Source: Ciona savignyi (taxonomy: Eukaryota; Chordata; Ascidiacea; Phlebobranchia; Cionidae). Taken from it: 64,000 nucleotides of DNA. Positions 42,501 to 57,500 of this stretch are shown one piece after another. Location: assembly GCA_000149265.1 (NCBI GenBank), contig CH002506.1:181173-245172 (forward strand), written 5' to 3'. The position numbers and the translations under genes are program-made. Each line of letters opens with the position of its first letter. The stretch's first letter is position 1. The notes below the pieces were generated by a model. It saw nothing but the letters and a program-made list of their open reading frames with translations. It did no database searches and was not told where the DNA came from.

Positions 42501-45500
42501 TCCATGATGTTTTCCTAGTTAACAGCACACTATGATGTTTTCCGTGGTTAATGACTATAAAAGCATCAGAACATCCATAATAAGCCACCCACGCTAGAGT
42601 ATAAAGTAGAATGCTTTAATCTCTGGAATTCCACCAAATTGAAGTAATAATTAATACATCACACACTGTGATATCTCAAGTCATGTGACGTAGTTAAGAA
42701 TTTTACCAACTGGGTTATATCACCTAGCATTTTCTAACCCTTAGGGTAAATCTAAATACATTAACCCACTACCCCAGACCCTATGGGGGTGTTTGAAGTG
42801 ACCCCACCCACGTGCGATGTTCCTGCAATGAAATCCACCGACTTCAGAGTGAACTTTAACCCAACCAACCCCAACCAATTGTATGGCAAGCAGTTGGAGT
42901 GTTATGTCTCTTACAAGGTAATATGAAACTTGATTGTTAATTGGCAGTTTTTAGAATTGATTGTTGATTGGCGGCTGTTGACTCACTGTGTTTAATGTGG
43001 AAAACATGAGAATTTGCATACTCAATTCTTTATGTTTAAATAGGATATTTATGTTTTATCTCATGTATTATACAGGCAATGAAAAATTCGAACGTTATAT
43101 GGTCAATGTCTAAATAATATGTATTAGGATAGGATAGGATATTCATGTTTATCCTCGTGAATGGTAAAACCAAGGGGTCAACCACAGGCAATCATCAGAT
43201 CACCTCGCGTCCATCGTCGGGTTACCGGAGCTATTGCAGTTTGTTGTGTATAATTTGTAAAATGTTTCTTCAATTTAGTAGAACCCATTAATCTGCCGGG
43301 TTCAGGCAGTGTCAGTTAAGTGCCTTGCCCAATTATAGAAGCAGCAGTGTTAAATATCTCTATTACCCAACCCTTCCTCTCCCCATCATAGTGCCAGCGA
43401 GACTACAGACTTGTGGAGGAGTCAGCAGTCAGCCCTCCATGGCTACTCACGGTCGACGTTTCCGCTCACACATTTAATGGAAACAACGAAACTTTCCTTC
43501 CAGACACTCTGATATGCACAAATCAATTGGTACGTTGCAACTGCATGAAATTACTAAAATAAAGTAAAATTAAATATTGAAATGTACCCTCACAAAATAG
43601 ATAAAATTAGAAGTTTTAGTAATTTACATTCTAAAGGTTTTAAATTTTATCTCTGTGAATTAAATATTGAAATGTGTTTTATATTACAAGTACCCTTACA
43701 AAATAGCATAAGCTGTAAACTTAACTGTAAGCATAAGTCTTGCTTTCCACCAGGGAGGATATAGATAGTGAAAATTTGTAGTATAGTGGTTAAAAATGAT
43801 TTAGTATTGACATGGACAGATATAGATAGACATGAACACCATATCTAAAATGCAAGTACACACATTTTTCAATATTTTATTATCCACTAACGTTACCCTT
43901 GGATAAAAAGAATGGTCCTGAATTCCTAAGCTACTGACAGCGCTAGTGTGGGTGATACACAACCAAAAATATCTCCCAATCATGAAAATATTTATTTTAT
44001 CGTAAATTATACTTTAAACACAGATAACGCTTTATCCTTTTTATTTTTCCTAGAAATTTAAACTAATGCTATCCATGTTTTAACCCTTTTTCCCTATTCT
44101 ACCCCCAGTCATTTGGACCAGTGTTAACTTCGCACAACTCGTACCGAACCATCTTACTAGAGAACAAATCGAATGCTCCCCTTCTCCACCAGTTCATCAA
44201 GGTATGGATCGTGTCAGTGGTTCTTTTTTGCCTGTAGCTCACTTTATTGACCAGGCAAATAATTTTATCAGTTGAATGGTGGGCAATCAAGCTTGCCCGT
44301 TGTATGTCTGTTTATGTGTAATACAATAGCTTTTTTACTCAAATTCCAAAAGCCATCGCGTGTCATACCTGAGATTTTCGGGACACAGTTTGAGACACAC
44401 TGCTCCTTGTGGACAAACAGCACTTTGTTTTGGTTTAAGTTTTAGGTGAGCTATTGGAATGATGGGAAAATATAATAAAAAATAGGATAATGGTTATGTT
44501 TTACCACATACGTAGGATAAACCAGTAATTCTCACCTTTGCTTTTTGTACTGAGGCAAAGCACTTAACTGACCATGTTTCAACGCAATATTTTTACTCCA
44601 TTGGAATAAATTGTAGCATTTTTTATATCAAAAACACACTCTTACAAACAGATTTGGACTGTGGTTATATGATATCAGAGCATGACTGTGTCTGCAGTTT
44701 TAACCAATGGGGTTAAAGCTACAATTTTTGAAAAGTATATCATCCATCGCTGGTGGAAAAATAACCCAATTTCATTCCTTTCACTTTCCCCACAGAACCC
44801 AAGCTCAGCGTTCACAATCAAGCCATCAGAGGGGCTGGTGAAGTCTCGTTTCCACATCAGTACACTACGCTTGGTGCCAGATAGAGTGGAGGCTTACACA
44901 GGGGCTGTCACACTAAGACTCAATGACAACCCAATTCATGATCAGGTGTGCTTTTGTAATAATAGTAACTTTAGTAAAATTGGGTAATATGCAACCTGGG
45001 CGAATTGCTTATTGGTATCAACCGCTTTTTTGAATACAGTGTGTGGGTATGATAATAATCTATTATTATTAAAAATTACACAAAAATATTATATTTTTTA
45101 AATAAATATTTTTTGTAAACATTTCCAAAATAAATTGGTTTTCTTTCTAAGAAAATTGTATTTTCCAAAAAAACTTTCTTTTATACCTTCTTATATATAT
45201 TTTTTTCTAAAAATATAATAGTTTTTGGAAAGAATATTCAAACTTCTTTTCTAAAACTTGCATGTATAATGTTTTTCCCGTTATTTTTATTCATTTGACT
45301 ACTCTCACCAGGTATTGCAGTTGTCGGGGTCCGGGGAACAACCTGAATTGTTGCTTAGCAACAACGGGGAGCTCTTCTTCCGCCCCACCTGTGTGGGTAC
45401 TGTCAATAAGGGGAAGTACCAGGTCCAAAACGTGGGTCGCTTACCCCTTCAATTCAAGTGGGTGTTGAAACACAATGACGCTGAGTGTCTCTCCGTCGAA

Positions 45501-48500
45501 CCGCTAGAGGGAGTAATACAGCCAAATGAAATACAGGTACACTCACAAGATACGAACCGAACACAAAACATACAAATTTTCGCTGTACAAAGTTTTAAAA
45601 TCTCTCTATTAATATTTTAATTTCTATTAAGTTTGTCCTGTGGTTAATTTGGATGGTGATAACTTGATAGGTGCTTGGTTCGATCTTGGGATGGGTTATT
45701 CATTTCAATTTTTTGTATAAATGTAAAAATGCAATGGTCGTTAACACAGTAATCATCATATTACCTTTCGTCCACCGTCCGTTTACCAGAGCTATTTCAG
45801 TGTGTTGTGTATGATTGAGATGTTACTTCAATTTAGTAGAACCCATCATTCTACTGAGTTCAGGCAATGTTCGGTAAGTGCCTTGTCCAAGGGAACAACC
45901 GACTAGTTAATGATAAGTTTCGAACCTACCTCTGCTTGGAAGGCGACTCACCAACCCACCAAGCTAATCGGTTGGACTTGAAGGTCTTTAATCTTCAAAG
46001 AAACCTTTCGCTGGTTAGATGGCTGTCCTTGGGCACTTCACCTGAACCCAGTAGATAATTGTGTTGTACCAAAATGAAAGGAACTTGTAAATCATATACA
46101 ACACACCACAGTAGCTATTGTAACCCAATAGTGAGGGCAAGGTAATCTGATGATTGGCGGTTTGAAAACACCTCTTTGGATTTACATAAATATATCCTAA
46201 ACTAACATTACAACCACAGTACCACACCTGGTCCTTCCAACCAAACTCTGTGAAGAAATATGTTTGCAAACCGACTTGCTTCGCGTGGGCTGGAAGCACA
46301 CAGGTTGCACGAGACACACAGGATGTACGAGATGCACGGAAATTTATTGTAAGAGTGGTGGGCGAGGGAACAGAAGGAGACATCAAGGTAATTTGTTATC
46401 ATTTATCAGCTTGTTGCATAACTAACCCTCAGTGTACATATTACTGACTAGTAAAAGAGCACAAGCAAGTTACTGAGAAAGGTAACTTTTTTTACTGAAT
46501 TAAACAATTTGATTGAATAATTCTGTTAACACCACCTCAAGAAGTTCGGTGGCATTAACCACACAACCGTATCAAACACCCATAATTTCACTCAATAAAC
46601 CTTATTCCCACAGTGTGAGACTTCCAGTGTGTATTTCGGCTGTGTGATTGCGGGCTCCTGTACCCCTGAGAAGTTGGTCCTGTACAACGACTCTCAGTGC
46701 GACCTGCACTACCGACTCCATATTGATCAGTGCGTCAACAGTCAGTATGGAGAGGACCCTGATGAAAAGTGAGTGTGTGGTGTATTGTAGGGTTGGGGGA
46801 TCTTCAAAGTTATTTTATGTTTTCTTATTTGTTTATTTGCAGCGAGCCAATTGGTCTTAAGCTAAGCCAATCAGAAGGAGTCATATCAGCACGTTCAAAA
46901 ACCCTAATAACAGTGATAGCGAATCCATACAGGAGGGTGTTGTACTCGTGGGCATTGTACTATGAACTCTTGAACCCAGCAGGTAAATATATTCAACATT
47001 CTTATGAATATTTTTGTTTACCTATAATGCCCTATGGGAAGGTTACTTAATATAAAATTTACTCAAGTCTAGACAGCGATCCTAATAATAACAATTATGG
47101 TATTAACCCTCAAAACTAACCACTGGAATGTACACCCTGACAGTTACCCTTGTTTCACTTTTTAGCCGAAGGGTTGCAGGTTTGAAAACGGTTGCTAGCT
47201 AGTCGATTGTGTCTGTGGGCAAAGCACTTAGCGGACATTGCCTGAACCTAGTGGCATGATAGGTTATACTAAAATTAATGACTGTTTAAATCATACACAA
47301 CACACTAAAGTAGCTTCAGTCCAGTAAGCTGACAGTGGGCCGAGGTAATCAGACGATTGCCTGAGTTTTAACGCTTATTAGATTTATCCATTCACCAGAA
47401 TAAACATGAATATCCTATCCTATTTATTTGAATATGTAGGCTTTTTTTATTAAAAAGGTTTTCCACAATCAAGAAAAAATAAACCGAGCCAAATACACAG
47501 GTGAAAGTATCAACCCCAATTCAAAGATATTGCTTTGTGAGCTTGGAGCAGAGGGTGTTTATCCAACATTAGCTGTGATAGGTGAGTGCACTCATTATGT
47601 GCGTGGTGGTCTGGTGTGTGGGGTTTAAACTTTTATAATCTGAGGATGCGGTGTCAAGTAAAATACATAAAAAACATTCATGATGTATGGGAAGAAAAGA
47701 CCATGGTTTTTATCATCAGTTTTTTTTTATTTGACACCATATAAAAAAAATATAATGTTCAATTTCAACCCATGAACACCATGTCAATTTAAAATGGACA
47801 ATATAAGGTCTAATATTAAATTGGCAAGAATTATTTTAAGATGTTTTAAATAAATCTCATTAACATTTTAATAATTGTCCGCCCGGTTGGTCTAGTGGTT
47901 AAGTGCGTCGCCTTTTAATCGAAAGGTTGCAGGTGCGAAACTGGTCGCTAGCTAGTTGGCTGTGTCCTTGGGCAAGGCACTTTACGGACATTGCCTGAAT
48001 TCAGCGGATTAATGGGTTCTACCAAATTGAAGGAACGTGTCTATATATACAACACACTGCAATAGCTCCAGTAATCCGACGGTGGGCGCGAGGTGATCTG
48101 ACAATTTTCCTTTGTGTTAACCCCCTTGGTTTTCCCATTTACGGGGATAAAGATTAATATCCTATCCTATCCTAATAACCTTTCCGCTAATGCTCTAACC
48201 CAGTGCTCCGCAACCTTTTTTAGTCACAGCACATTTTGAAACTTACTTAATTAGAAGGCACATTGCAGTCGAAAATGTTAATAATGTTAAAAATAAAGTA
48301 ATACACTACCATTTATTTAATGCCATATTTGCACTTGTTTTAAGAACACAATTACTGAATTTTCGGCTCAATCTTAATAATATCAACTCTAAGTTCTTTT
48401 AGAAATGACCAAACTTTCTGATTATTATATAACAAAAATATCAATCATTATAAATGTACAATTTGACAAGCTATATACATTTGATATATTTTATTAATAA

Positions 48501-51500
48501 ATTTTACAAAAACCAAAATCTTTTTTATTTGGTAAACACTGTGTGTAAATAGTTTTGTATTATTTTCCCGCAGTAGTGTGCCGTGACACACTGGTTGCAG
48601 AGCACTGCTCTAACTGACTAGCTAGCTGCGGGTTTCAATCCAATAACCTTTCTATTAATAATCTAACCGACTAGCTAATAGCGGTAATGACCTAATAACT
48701 TTGGCGGTTATGATGCAATATCTGATGCTTTAAGTGAGCTTACAATCATCCAGACGCTCGAACATCAGGCAGCGGCTCCAGTATAGGAAAGACACAGTTA
48801 TGGAGATGGTTCAACTTGGAGCAATTCAACTCCTGCCTCGATTCTGACCCCCAACCGGCTGAGCTCATGTACTCTGTGAACACTCGGCACAGTACCTCGC
48901 GGAGACCAAGTGTTTACACCAAATCCATCCTGGGGTTCAACTTCGGTGCAGCGTCTGTTGATTCTGAGCCGTGCCATGTCAGTTTGATGGTCAACAACAC
49001 TGGTTCTGTCAACACTGAATGGTTGGTTGATGTGTTGCTTTGTATCTAAAATATAAATGATACTGGTTATCAGTTTTGTTTTATGCACTTCAATATAAGG
49101 GCTTTATGCAGCTTAGTATAATATCTGCAGAGTTACATTTATTGATAAGATTTCGTTTCTCACTATATTGATAGAAATTTGTATGAAAACATATAGCTGT
49201 TTGTGTAAAAAATACTCTGCAGGTTATGCTATGATTTCAGAGCCAGTGTATTATCTGCACGCTGAAGTATCAGGTCTTTTAAATCGCTACTGCAAACTCC
49301 CGTACTATTGTACTACTGTAAACCCACCCTACCATTGGAAATCCATCATACCATTTGTTGTATTTTACTGTTTTAATTCGGTTTCAGGGCATTTCTGCTT
49401 CCGAAGGACTTGGAATTGGAGATGGAATATTGGGCAGAAAGTGGAGAGTTTGACAAAGATGAGCTTCACGAATTGCATATTCAGGATAATGAGCTATTTA
49501 CTGGTAGGTTTGTGCTTAAAGCCTAAACGTAGGCTGCTAGGGTTAAATTAATGCTTTAAACTATTAATGGCAAAAAAGTTAGGGTTGTGAAAAATTAACA
49601 GTATTTATGGTCAACTTTCATGTCAAATAAATATTTAACAACTATATTTTTGAGCATTTTTCTGTATCTGGTCTTTAAAACAAAAACATTTGTTTACTAA
49701 GACATAAACTTATTGCTGCCAAAGGGGCAAATAATCCTAAACTAAAATGCCTAAAACCTTCTTTTATATGACCTAAACACAGTAACAGCATATATGATCA
49801 TGAAACTGTCACACAAAAACAAATTTACCTTTATATTAATGGATTTGTCTGATTTATTTACTTTAAAAATAAAGAATTTTTGATTTTAAAATTCTTATAG
49901 TCTTGTTTCTTAATTATATCTATCTATTTTAATTAATAATAAAAAATGTATAATGTTGTGTTGGCATTTTGCTTGTAGTCTATTCCACCAATCTATGCAG
50001 TATGTTGCAAATTAAAAAATGTATAAAAAAAACCAAATTGCAAAATTAAAATGAGACGTTCTTTACCCTTAAAACCCCTCACTTTCTCATAGTAACCCCC
50101 AACAAGGGAACCCTGAAAGCTGGAGAAAGTAAGATGATCGTACTCACATACAAACACGACGTCCCAGGGACACATAGACTTCCTGTGCTCTTCAAGATCG
50201 AGCACGGCAAGGAAGTTCTGGTTCGTAGAAACCTCTTATTATTTTCCCTCTGCATTGTTGTATGCTGTTGGACTGTTAGCCTGAGTTGTACTACTGTGCA
50301 AGCTTCTGCAATTAAGTATAATAGCTTCAATGCTGCAAGTCCGACAGATTAGTCTGGTCAGATTAGTGCATCGCCTTTCAGCTGATGGATTGCAAATACG
50401 AACCGGTCGCTAGCTAGTCGGTTGTGTCCTTGGGCACAACACTTAATAGACATTGTCTGAAACCTAGTGGATTAAACGGTTTTACTAAATTGAAAGAACA
50501 TGTAAATCATACCGGTACACAACACACTGCAATAGCTTTAGTAACCCGACAGTGGGCGCGAGGTAATCTGACGATTGTGTTAACCCCCTTGGTTTTTCCA
50601 TTCACGGCATAAACATAAATATCCTATCCTATTCTAATGCCTTTATAGATACAAATGGACGATTGACTGATTAATAACAAATTGTTGTTTTTCAATAATT
50701 GGTATAAAATAAGCATCCTATCCTACATCGTACATAAAGTGAGAACACTAACTGATACAATGGTTATGCTACACATGCCCTCAGTCAGGTTACTTATTGT
50801 AACATTCTCCCCTCCATCCCCTTGACAGTTAAACTTCATCGGAGTGACAGTGGAACCAAGTCGAAGATATCTTCACTTTCCTGGAACCCAACACACATTC
50901 ACCCCAATACCCATAGGGGGGCCCACCCCTCCTAAACAGGTTTGTTATAAAACAGGTTGTTTTTATTGTTTTTTGAATAAGTTTTTTTCAAACCATTTGA
51001 TAAATGACATTTGTTAAAAAAAAATTAATGAAAGAATCTATCTTAACCGAATTATTTGTGATTGTATGAAGTGTATGAGCTTTTGGTCTGTGTTACCCCC
51101 ATATTTACACCCACATTATGTTTTATTATAAATTTGTCTCACTGATTAGCATGATGGGTTGGTGATCGCTCTTTAACCGTAGAGTTGCACGTTCAAACCT
51201 GGTCACTAGCTAGTCGGTTGTGTACTTGGGCATGGCATTTATTGGACATTGCCTGGACTCTGTGGAATGATGGGTTATACCAAATTGAAGGAAAGTCTTA
51301 ATCATACACACTGCAATAGCTTTGGTAACCCGACGGTTGGCGTGAGGTAATCTGACAATTGCCTGTGTTAATATGGTCATTTTGTTTTTCCATTGACGGG
51401 GATAAACATGAATATCTTGTTTTATCCTACATTTTCACTCACAGTTGTACGAGATGTTTAACGGTGGGGCTGTGGCACTTATATACGAGGTCGACACTGC

Positions 51501-54500
51501 CCCCCTTCATGAGCTACAATCGTCGAACTACGATCACCCCATACTCACCTGTATCAACCCCCGTGGGGAGATACTACCAGGGTCCTCAGCCAATTTGGAG
51601 TGGATTTTCTCGCCTCTGGAGAGCAAAACGTACACAGTACGTGTGGTTCTTATAATTAAGATTAAGTAACAAAATAAAACTAAATTAATATTAAATAACA
51701 AAATTATCATCCACATTTTCTTGTTTTTTCACCCTTGGAAATTAGACCATATGCAGCTAGTGTTGTTTAGTCAGCAATATTGCGTCAAAATTATTATTTG
51801 CATTTGGATCCAAATTTTCTCTACAGAAATGTAAGACCAATACAACAAATGGACACATCCGGTTTTTGTATAGTTTATTGGAAAATTTATCTTACCTATT
51901 ATATTCTAAGAAATTTTTCTAATCCTAGCTGTTAGCCCATTGGCAGCATGTTAGGCTGTCAACCGAAGGGTTGGGAGTTCAAAACCCGCTGCTTGTCTGT
52001 AATTTGTGGGTTTTTGGACAAGGTGCTGAGTAATTATGGTTTAACGGAGTGGATTAACTTCTTTTAAAAACTATGTCAATATTATCTACCACACACTGCA
52101 ACAGTAACCCAACAGTGATACTGTGATAATTGCCTGCATTATAAATCTCTATGCATTTTTTCTTCAACGCAGTTAAAATAAAAAAACCTGTAAAATCTAA
52201 CCCTCCAACCCCAGGTTGATATCCCCATTCATGTGGTCGGGGGTGAAACAGCGTTGATCACGTTCAAAGCGATCGGGTATGACAGCCGAGCGCTGGGGGC
52301 AACGATGCCGATAACCGATCAACCCCTCGAGTTCACCACTGTACCCAGTCAACAGAAGGTTCCGGTGCCGGGCCAGGTAAGTTTTTCGTTAAAATAACAT
52401 GATGTCCGATTGGTTGGCTTTATCGGTAAGATCTCAGCAGTCAGTGGTAGCCAAAGGGTTGTGGGATTGAAACCAGTTGCTGGTTAGATGTTTTTGTGTT
52501 TAGCAAACTTAGCAGACATCACCTGAACCCAGTGGAATATTGTCTTCGATTAAAACTGAAGGAACAGCTTCATCAATCACAACACACTGTAATAGCTCCG
52601 GTAATACAATGTGGGCTGTTTCAACTCTGCCCCGCCATAAAGCTTGTTTAACCCATGCCTTCTAATAAACATGACTATACCACTGTATTTCATGAAATTG
52701 TTTTGCTGAAATAGCAAGAAAGGTGTATTTGCATGGACACCACAATGTATTTGTATTGGCCATACATTTGCATAGACAAATCGTGGCTTTCTATGCCACC
52801 AATGTGGTTACCAAACCATCTTGTTAACATCAACATCCTCATCCCCAGCTGTTGTTCCTCTCGGAGGAGCGGATCGGATTCGGAAATGTTCCTCTTTTCA
52901 GCCGATCCCGCCATATCATCTTCCTCAACAACAAATCCACGGAACGGCCGTTATCCTACTCATGGCATGCCGCCTCTGATGTCGTGAATGATGTGAGTTG
53001 ATCAGTTTCATTTCGCTCATTCAATACAGTAAAGAAGATAAGCATCGATATATATATCAATACAAAAGAAACCAGAAACATTAGCAAACTATGGTAGTTA
53101 TAGCACCTCAGTAAATAAAACATGGTATAATATTGGGAATGACATGAGTTTTCATTTGGCTCCATTTTCATTTTATTTTCATTGCGCTCCTTCATTAGAG
53201 TAAAGAAGATTAGCACCGATATATATATATATACAAAAGGAAGCAGAAAAATAGCAAGTCTTAGTATAATACACAGTCCTAAATTCTACTGTTTGATATT
53301 TTCATTTAGTGCATTGTGTGTAAACTGGGTGGTTTCTGGTTCAATATCTAACTTTAGCTGAAGTTGCCTTGATCTTATGGTTTTAAATAAATCTGATAAT
53401 TGTCTGTATGTTAACCCCTTGTGTTCCTATTTAAACAGAAAAAACATGAATATCCTATCCTATCTTCAGGGAGTAGTATACATATAAAAACTTACAAAGC
53501 AACGTTAGAAAATCTGACCTTGGGTTAAAGTCAAACCCACTAAACATATGATCATTCCCAGGTTTTAAGGATCGAACCTGTCCAAGGATACCTGCAACCT
53601 GGTGAGTCAGCGATGACCAAAGTTACTTTCTGTGCTGCTGGACAACCTTCCTTCTATGACCTTGACCTCATTTGTGAGGTAATGATCTATTAGTCGCATG
53701 TATGAGTCATTTTCCTATAGACTCTGTGCTGCCAGTTTGATTATGTCACTAATATAGTAATGATGTCACTGATACAGAGATAATATCACTGATGTTGTAA
53801 TCACATTAAGATTTAGTAAATAAAGCATACCTATGATGTGATAACATTACTGATATTGTAATGATTTCTTTGATATTTATCCTCCCGGTTAGTCTAGTGT
53901 TTTAGTGCGGCGACTTTCAGCTGGTAGGTTGCAGGTACGAAACTGGTCGCTAGCTAGTCAGTTGTGTCCTTGGAAAAGGCACTAAACGGACATTGCCTGA
54001 ACCCAGCGGATTAATGGGTTTTACCTAATTAAAGGAACATGTGAATCATAAACAACACACTGCAATAGTAACCTTACGGTGGAGGCAAAAGGTGATCTGA
54101 TGATTGCCCGTCTGTTAACCCCCTTGGTTTTTCCATTCACTAAACATGAATATCATATCCTATTTTGATGATGTTACTGATATTGTGATAATGTCATCAG
54201 CATTACATCCAACCCCACTTGTTGTGTCCCAGGTGGTTGATGAGATAAAGTTGGCGGATTATCGTAGCGAGTTGACAGCTTGGGAGGCGGAACGTGAGAG
54301 GCAACTCGTCGAATTCACCATCACAGACGATGATTATGATGTCATGGATGGACGATCCAACATAGGTCAGTCGACGAAGATGATCTCTCCACGACGGAAC
54401 CTCGAAAACGTGCTCAACAGCAGCAGACCACCACTCAAGTTGACCGAGAGTCAACTCTCCTGCAGCATTTCCAAGGTCAACGACCTTTACGTTAATTTGT

Positions 54501-57500
54501 TTTTTTGCCAGTGATAAGATTTTTTATTAACTGCAATATGATTTCCTAACAAGTCCCAAAACACAGAAATTAGTTTAGTTTTTTAGTTTGCTCCTTCATT
54601 AGATTGGAGAAGAACGGCAAAATTATTTAAAGTTAAGAAGGCAGAATTAAACGGCCGTATAAACTTTTTTACCAGTAAAGCTAAGAAACATGCTGCTATG
54701 ATCCGCTCAGTAATTTGGTTGAAATGTTTTTAAAACATTGTGTTTTACCCACATTAAGCAGAATTTCAGTTCACAGTAGGGGTGTTGCTATGTAGGGTAC
54801 AAGTTGTAACTTGAAGTTTTCGCCCAATTTTGTTATTCCATTATTTTATGTTTAAACATTTCAACTTTGATAGTTTTATAAAATTTAGTTTCTTTTAATG
54901 AATTTTAACCATGTTATGTGTAAATACTTATCTTGCATCAATGCAGCATTACTAATTCTGGTTTAGTTTTCTGTTTTTTTTTTTAAATATTTTGTTAAAG
55001 TAACACTGGTTAGCAAACAATTGAGTCAATCATTCACACACTGTAATGGCTCGAGCAGCTCAACTGTGAGCATGAGCTGTCTTACGACACTTTGGAAGAG
55101 CTTTTATAACTACGATGTCAGAACATACCATTAGACCTCTATATTCTCATGTTTACCCTTTACTAATCCACCATTCTTAAACCGACCAATCAACAGGCTG
55201 AACACAAGTCATACCAAACCCTTCCACCAATCAGATTTGAGGACCCAGTTAAGTTGCCTAGCAACCGATCACGTCTGCTGCGGAAAGATGAACAGGTAAT
55301 TTGACCCCATTATCAACCCGAATCGACCCGCATTCTTGGTTTTATCCTTGTCCTTTTGAAGAAATATCTGTGTTAACATATTGTGCTAGTTAAAAAGTAG
55401 AAACATTGAAGCCACTTTATAGTTCTACAATTTAGTATCTAATGGCTCACCAAATTTGAAAGTCATAACTGATTATTCGGATACTGTTATAGCTCCTGCA
55501 ACAACTGTGAGCATGAGGTGCGTTACTGAGCACCTGAGCAGACCACTTTACCTTGCTTTAACTCTGTGTCTTTTGTCGTCCAAATTAAAGGTCTTATCTA
55601 AACACACAGTATAACTCCAGCAGCCCGACTGTGCATGAGTTGTATTACTTTGCAACTGAACAAGCCACTTTACATTGCTCCAACCTGATATATTTAACGA
55701 AAGATTTAAATTGAAAGTCATGTATGTTGTCTTAGCTTCAGCACATAAACTTTTGTAAACTTTGTTTTAACCCTATCTAACCCATAATATCACAAAGGTG
55801 GCAACTGACGAATGGGTCCAGCCCCAACCCCCAGCCCCATTCATATTCCATCTGGGTGTAACAGCGAGGACCCATGACATCGCAGAGTACAGAAGCAACT
55901 TCCCACATAGCAGCACAAAGCATTACATTGACAGGTAACTAATATAAGGTCTGGCGGATTAGAATAATTATATTTATCTTCTGTTGGGAAAACGCATGAG
56001 GGTTAACACATGGGCGATCGACAGATTACCTTGCTCCTAAAGTCGGGTTACTGTAGCTATTGCAGTGATGTGTATGATTCAAATGTTTCTTCAAATTGTT
56101 AAAACCCATCTTTCCACTGGGTTTGGGCAATGTTAGCTAAGTGCTAAGTGCCTTTACCAGGGACAACTAAATAGTGACCAGTTTCAAAGATGCAATCATT
56201 CAGCTGAAAGTCAGCGCACTAATTAACCAAGATAATCGTACCATAATCTACAGAACTCTCCAAATCAACTGTCCAACTGCAACGAAATCCCCCAGAGACC
56301 AGTACTCACTCTCCATATGCAATGAGGAGGAAAATGAAATGATTGTTTCCGTAATGTCCAACATTATCAGGTGATTCATATTTTAAATGTACCGGAATGG
56401 CAGTTTGTAACAGTGCCTCAGTCGGCAGAGCATTGGATGTAATTAGACTAAAGACGTGAGTTTGAAACTCACCCATGCCACATAATTCTTAGACTATATG
56501 CTGCCTGATGATTAAGTTTACAGAGGGACATTTGATTTCTTTAAAATTTTTAACTTTACTAAGCTTTATTTCTAATGTTTGTTTGTTATGTTAAGGTCAG
56601 CTGTACAATTATTTAAATTACCCTGGAACTATTTTGTCTTTGACTGTACGGCTGTATAGCTTTTGACTGTACGGCTGTATATTAGAAATGTATAGCTTTG
56701 ACTGTACGGCTGTATATTAGAAATGATCTTTAAAATACACAAGCTTTTGCAGTGGGCTGTGTATGATTGAAACTTTTCTACTGGTTGCTAGTTAGATGTT
56801 TGTGTCCTTGGCCAAGGCGCTTAGGAGACATTGCCTGAACACACTGGATTAATAGGTTGTGCTAAAACTGAGGAAACCTTGAATAAATTTATTAGTTTAA
56901 TGATATTTTAGCAGTGGTACATGAGTTTTAATTACTGTGTTTTTTTTCTGCTAAAACTGACAACTGCGAGTAAACCATGGCTCCCAGAGACAAGGATCAT
57001 GATTTGAAAAAATCATTTATATTATAGTGAATTGTAGAAGTTTATTCTTTTTTTACACCAACACATCTGTATACATGATGTGGTGGGGAAGGCGACATCA
57101 CGTTGAATTTAATGTAATCAAGTAATCAACACAGGAATTGCAATGAGCGTTACAATATAATTGACTACATGGGTTAAAATCACCCTCTCACCTCACAGGG
57201 GACTCCTGGATGACCCGACATTCCAGGAAGCGGCCAAAGAAGCTGGGTCAGAGTCGATCCCATATTTCCCTCAACTTGCTCGGGAGGAGGAAGACCTGGG
57301 GCTAGATGTGGTGCCCCCACAAACAGGAGGGGAATTCCCACATACAGAGGTGGTACTTCCACATACACAGGGGGAACCCCCGCAAACACAAGGGGAAACC
57401 CCACAAACAGAAGGGGCACACCATGTGGATTTGGTGGGTAATGTTTAACAGTATAGCATACTTTTTTAGATATTCGCAATTGGTTTTAAATTACTCAACC

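Larger units (their letters stand above)
40829..47581 (+). other. CFAP65: CFAP65 exons 12-23
   Basis: Exons: 40829-40977, 41419-41545, 42324-42468, 42778-42917, 43392-43529, 44109-44201, 44796-44945, 45312-45536, 46220-46387, 46614-46768, 46843-46982 and 47474-47581. Exon 19 is a clear MSP/ASH-like module (LFFRPTCVGTVNKGKYQVQN, then VGRLPLQFKWVL). Exon 23 has a weak acceptor (ATCAAG); an acceptor at AAAAAG 20 bases earlier would break the frame, so the later one is chosen. Confidence 0.82.

Noticed and set aside
44355-44400. Fourth hAT MITE (end-like GACACAGTTTGAGACACACTG)
   Set aside because: Only one end could be recognised. No matching left end or 8-bp duplication was found, so it is a fragment at best.
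56408-56478. Functional tRNA gene
   Set aside because: The T arm is good but the acceptor stem does not pair and the anticodon arm is weak. The sequence at 18425-18560 fails in the same way.
57180-57479. 99-codon minus-strand frame with repeated VP/GVP motifs
   Set aside because: It is the antisense reading of the coding minisatellite in CFAP65 exon 36.
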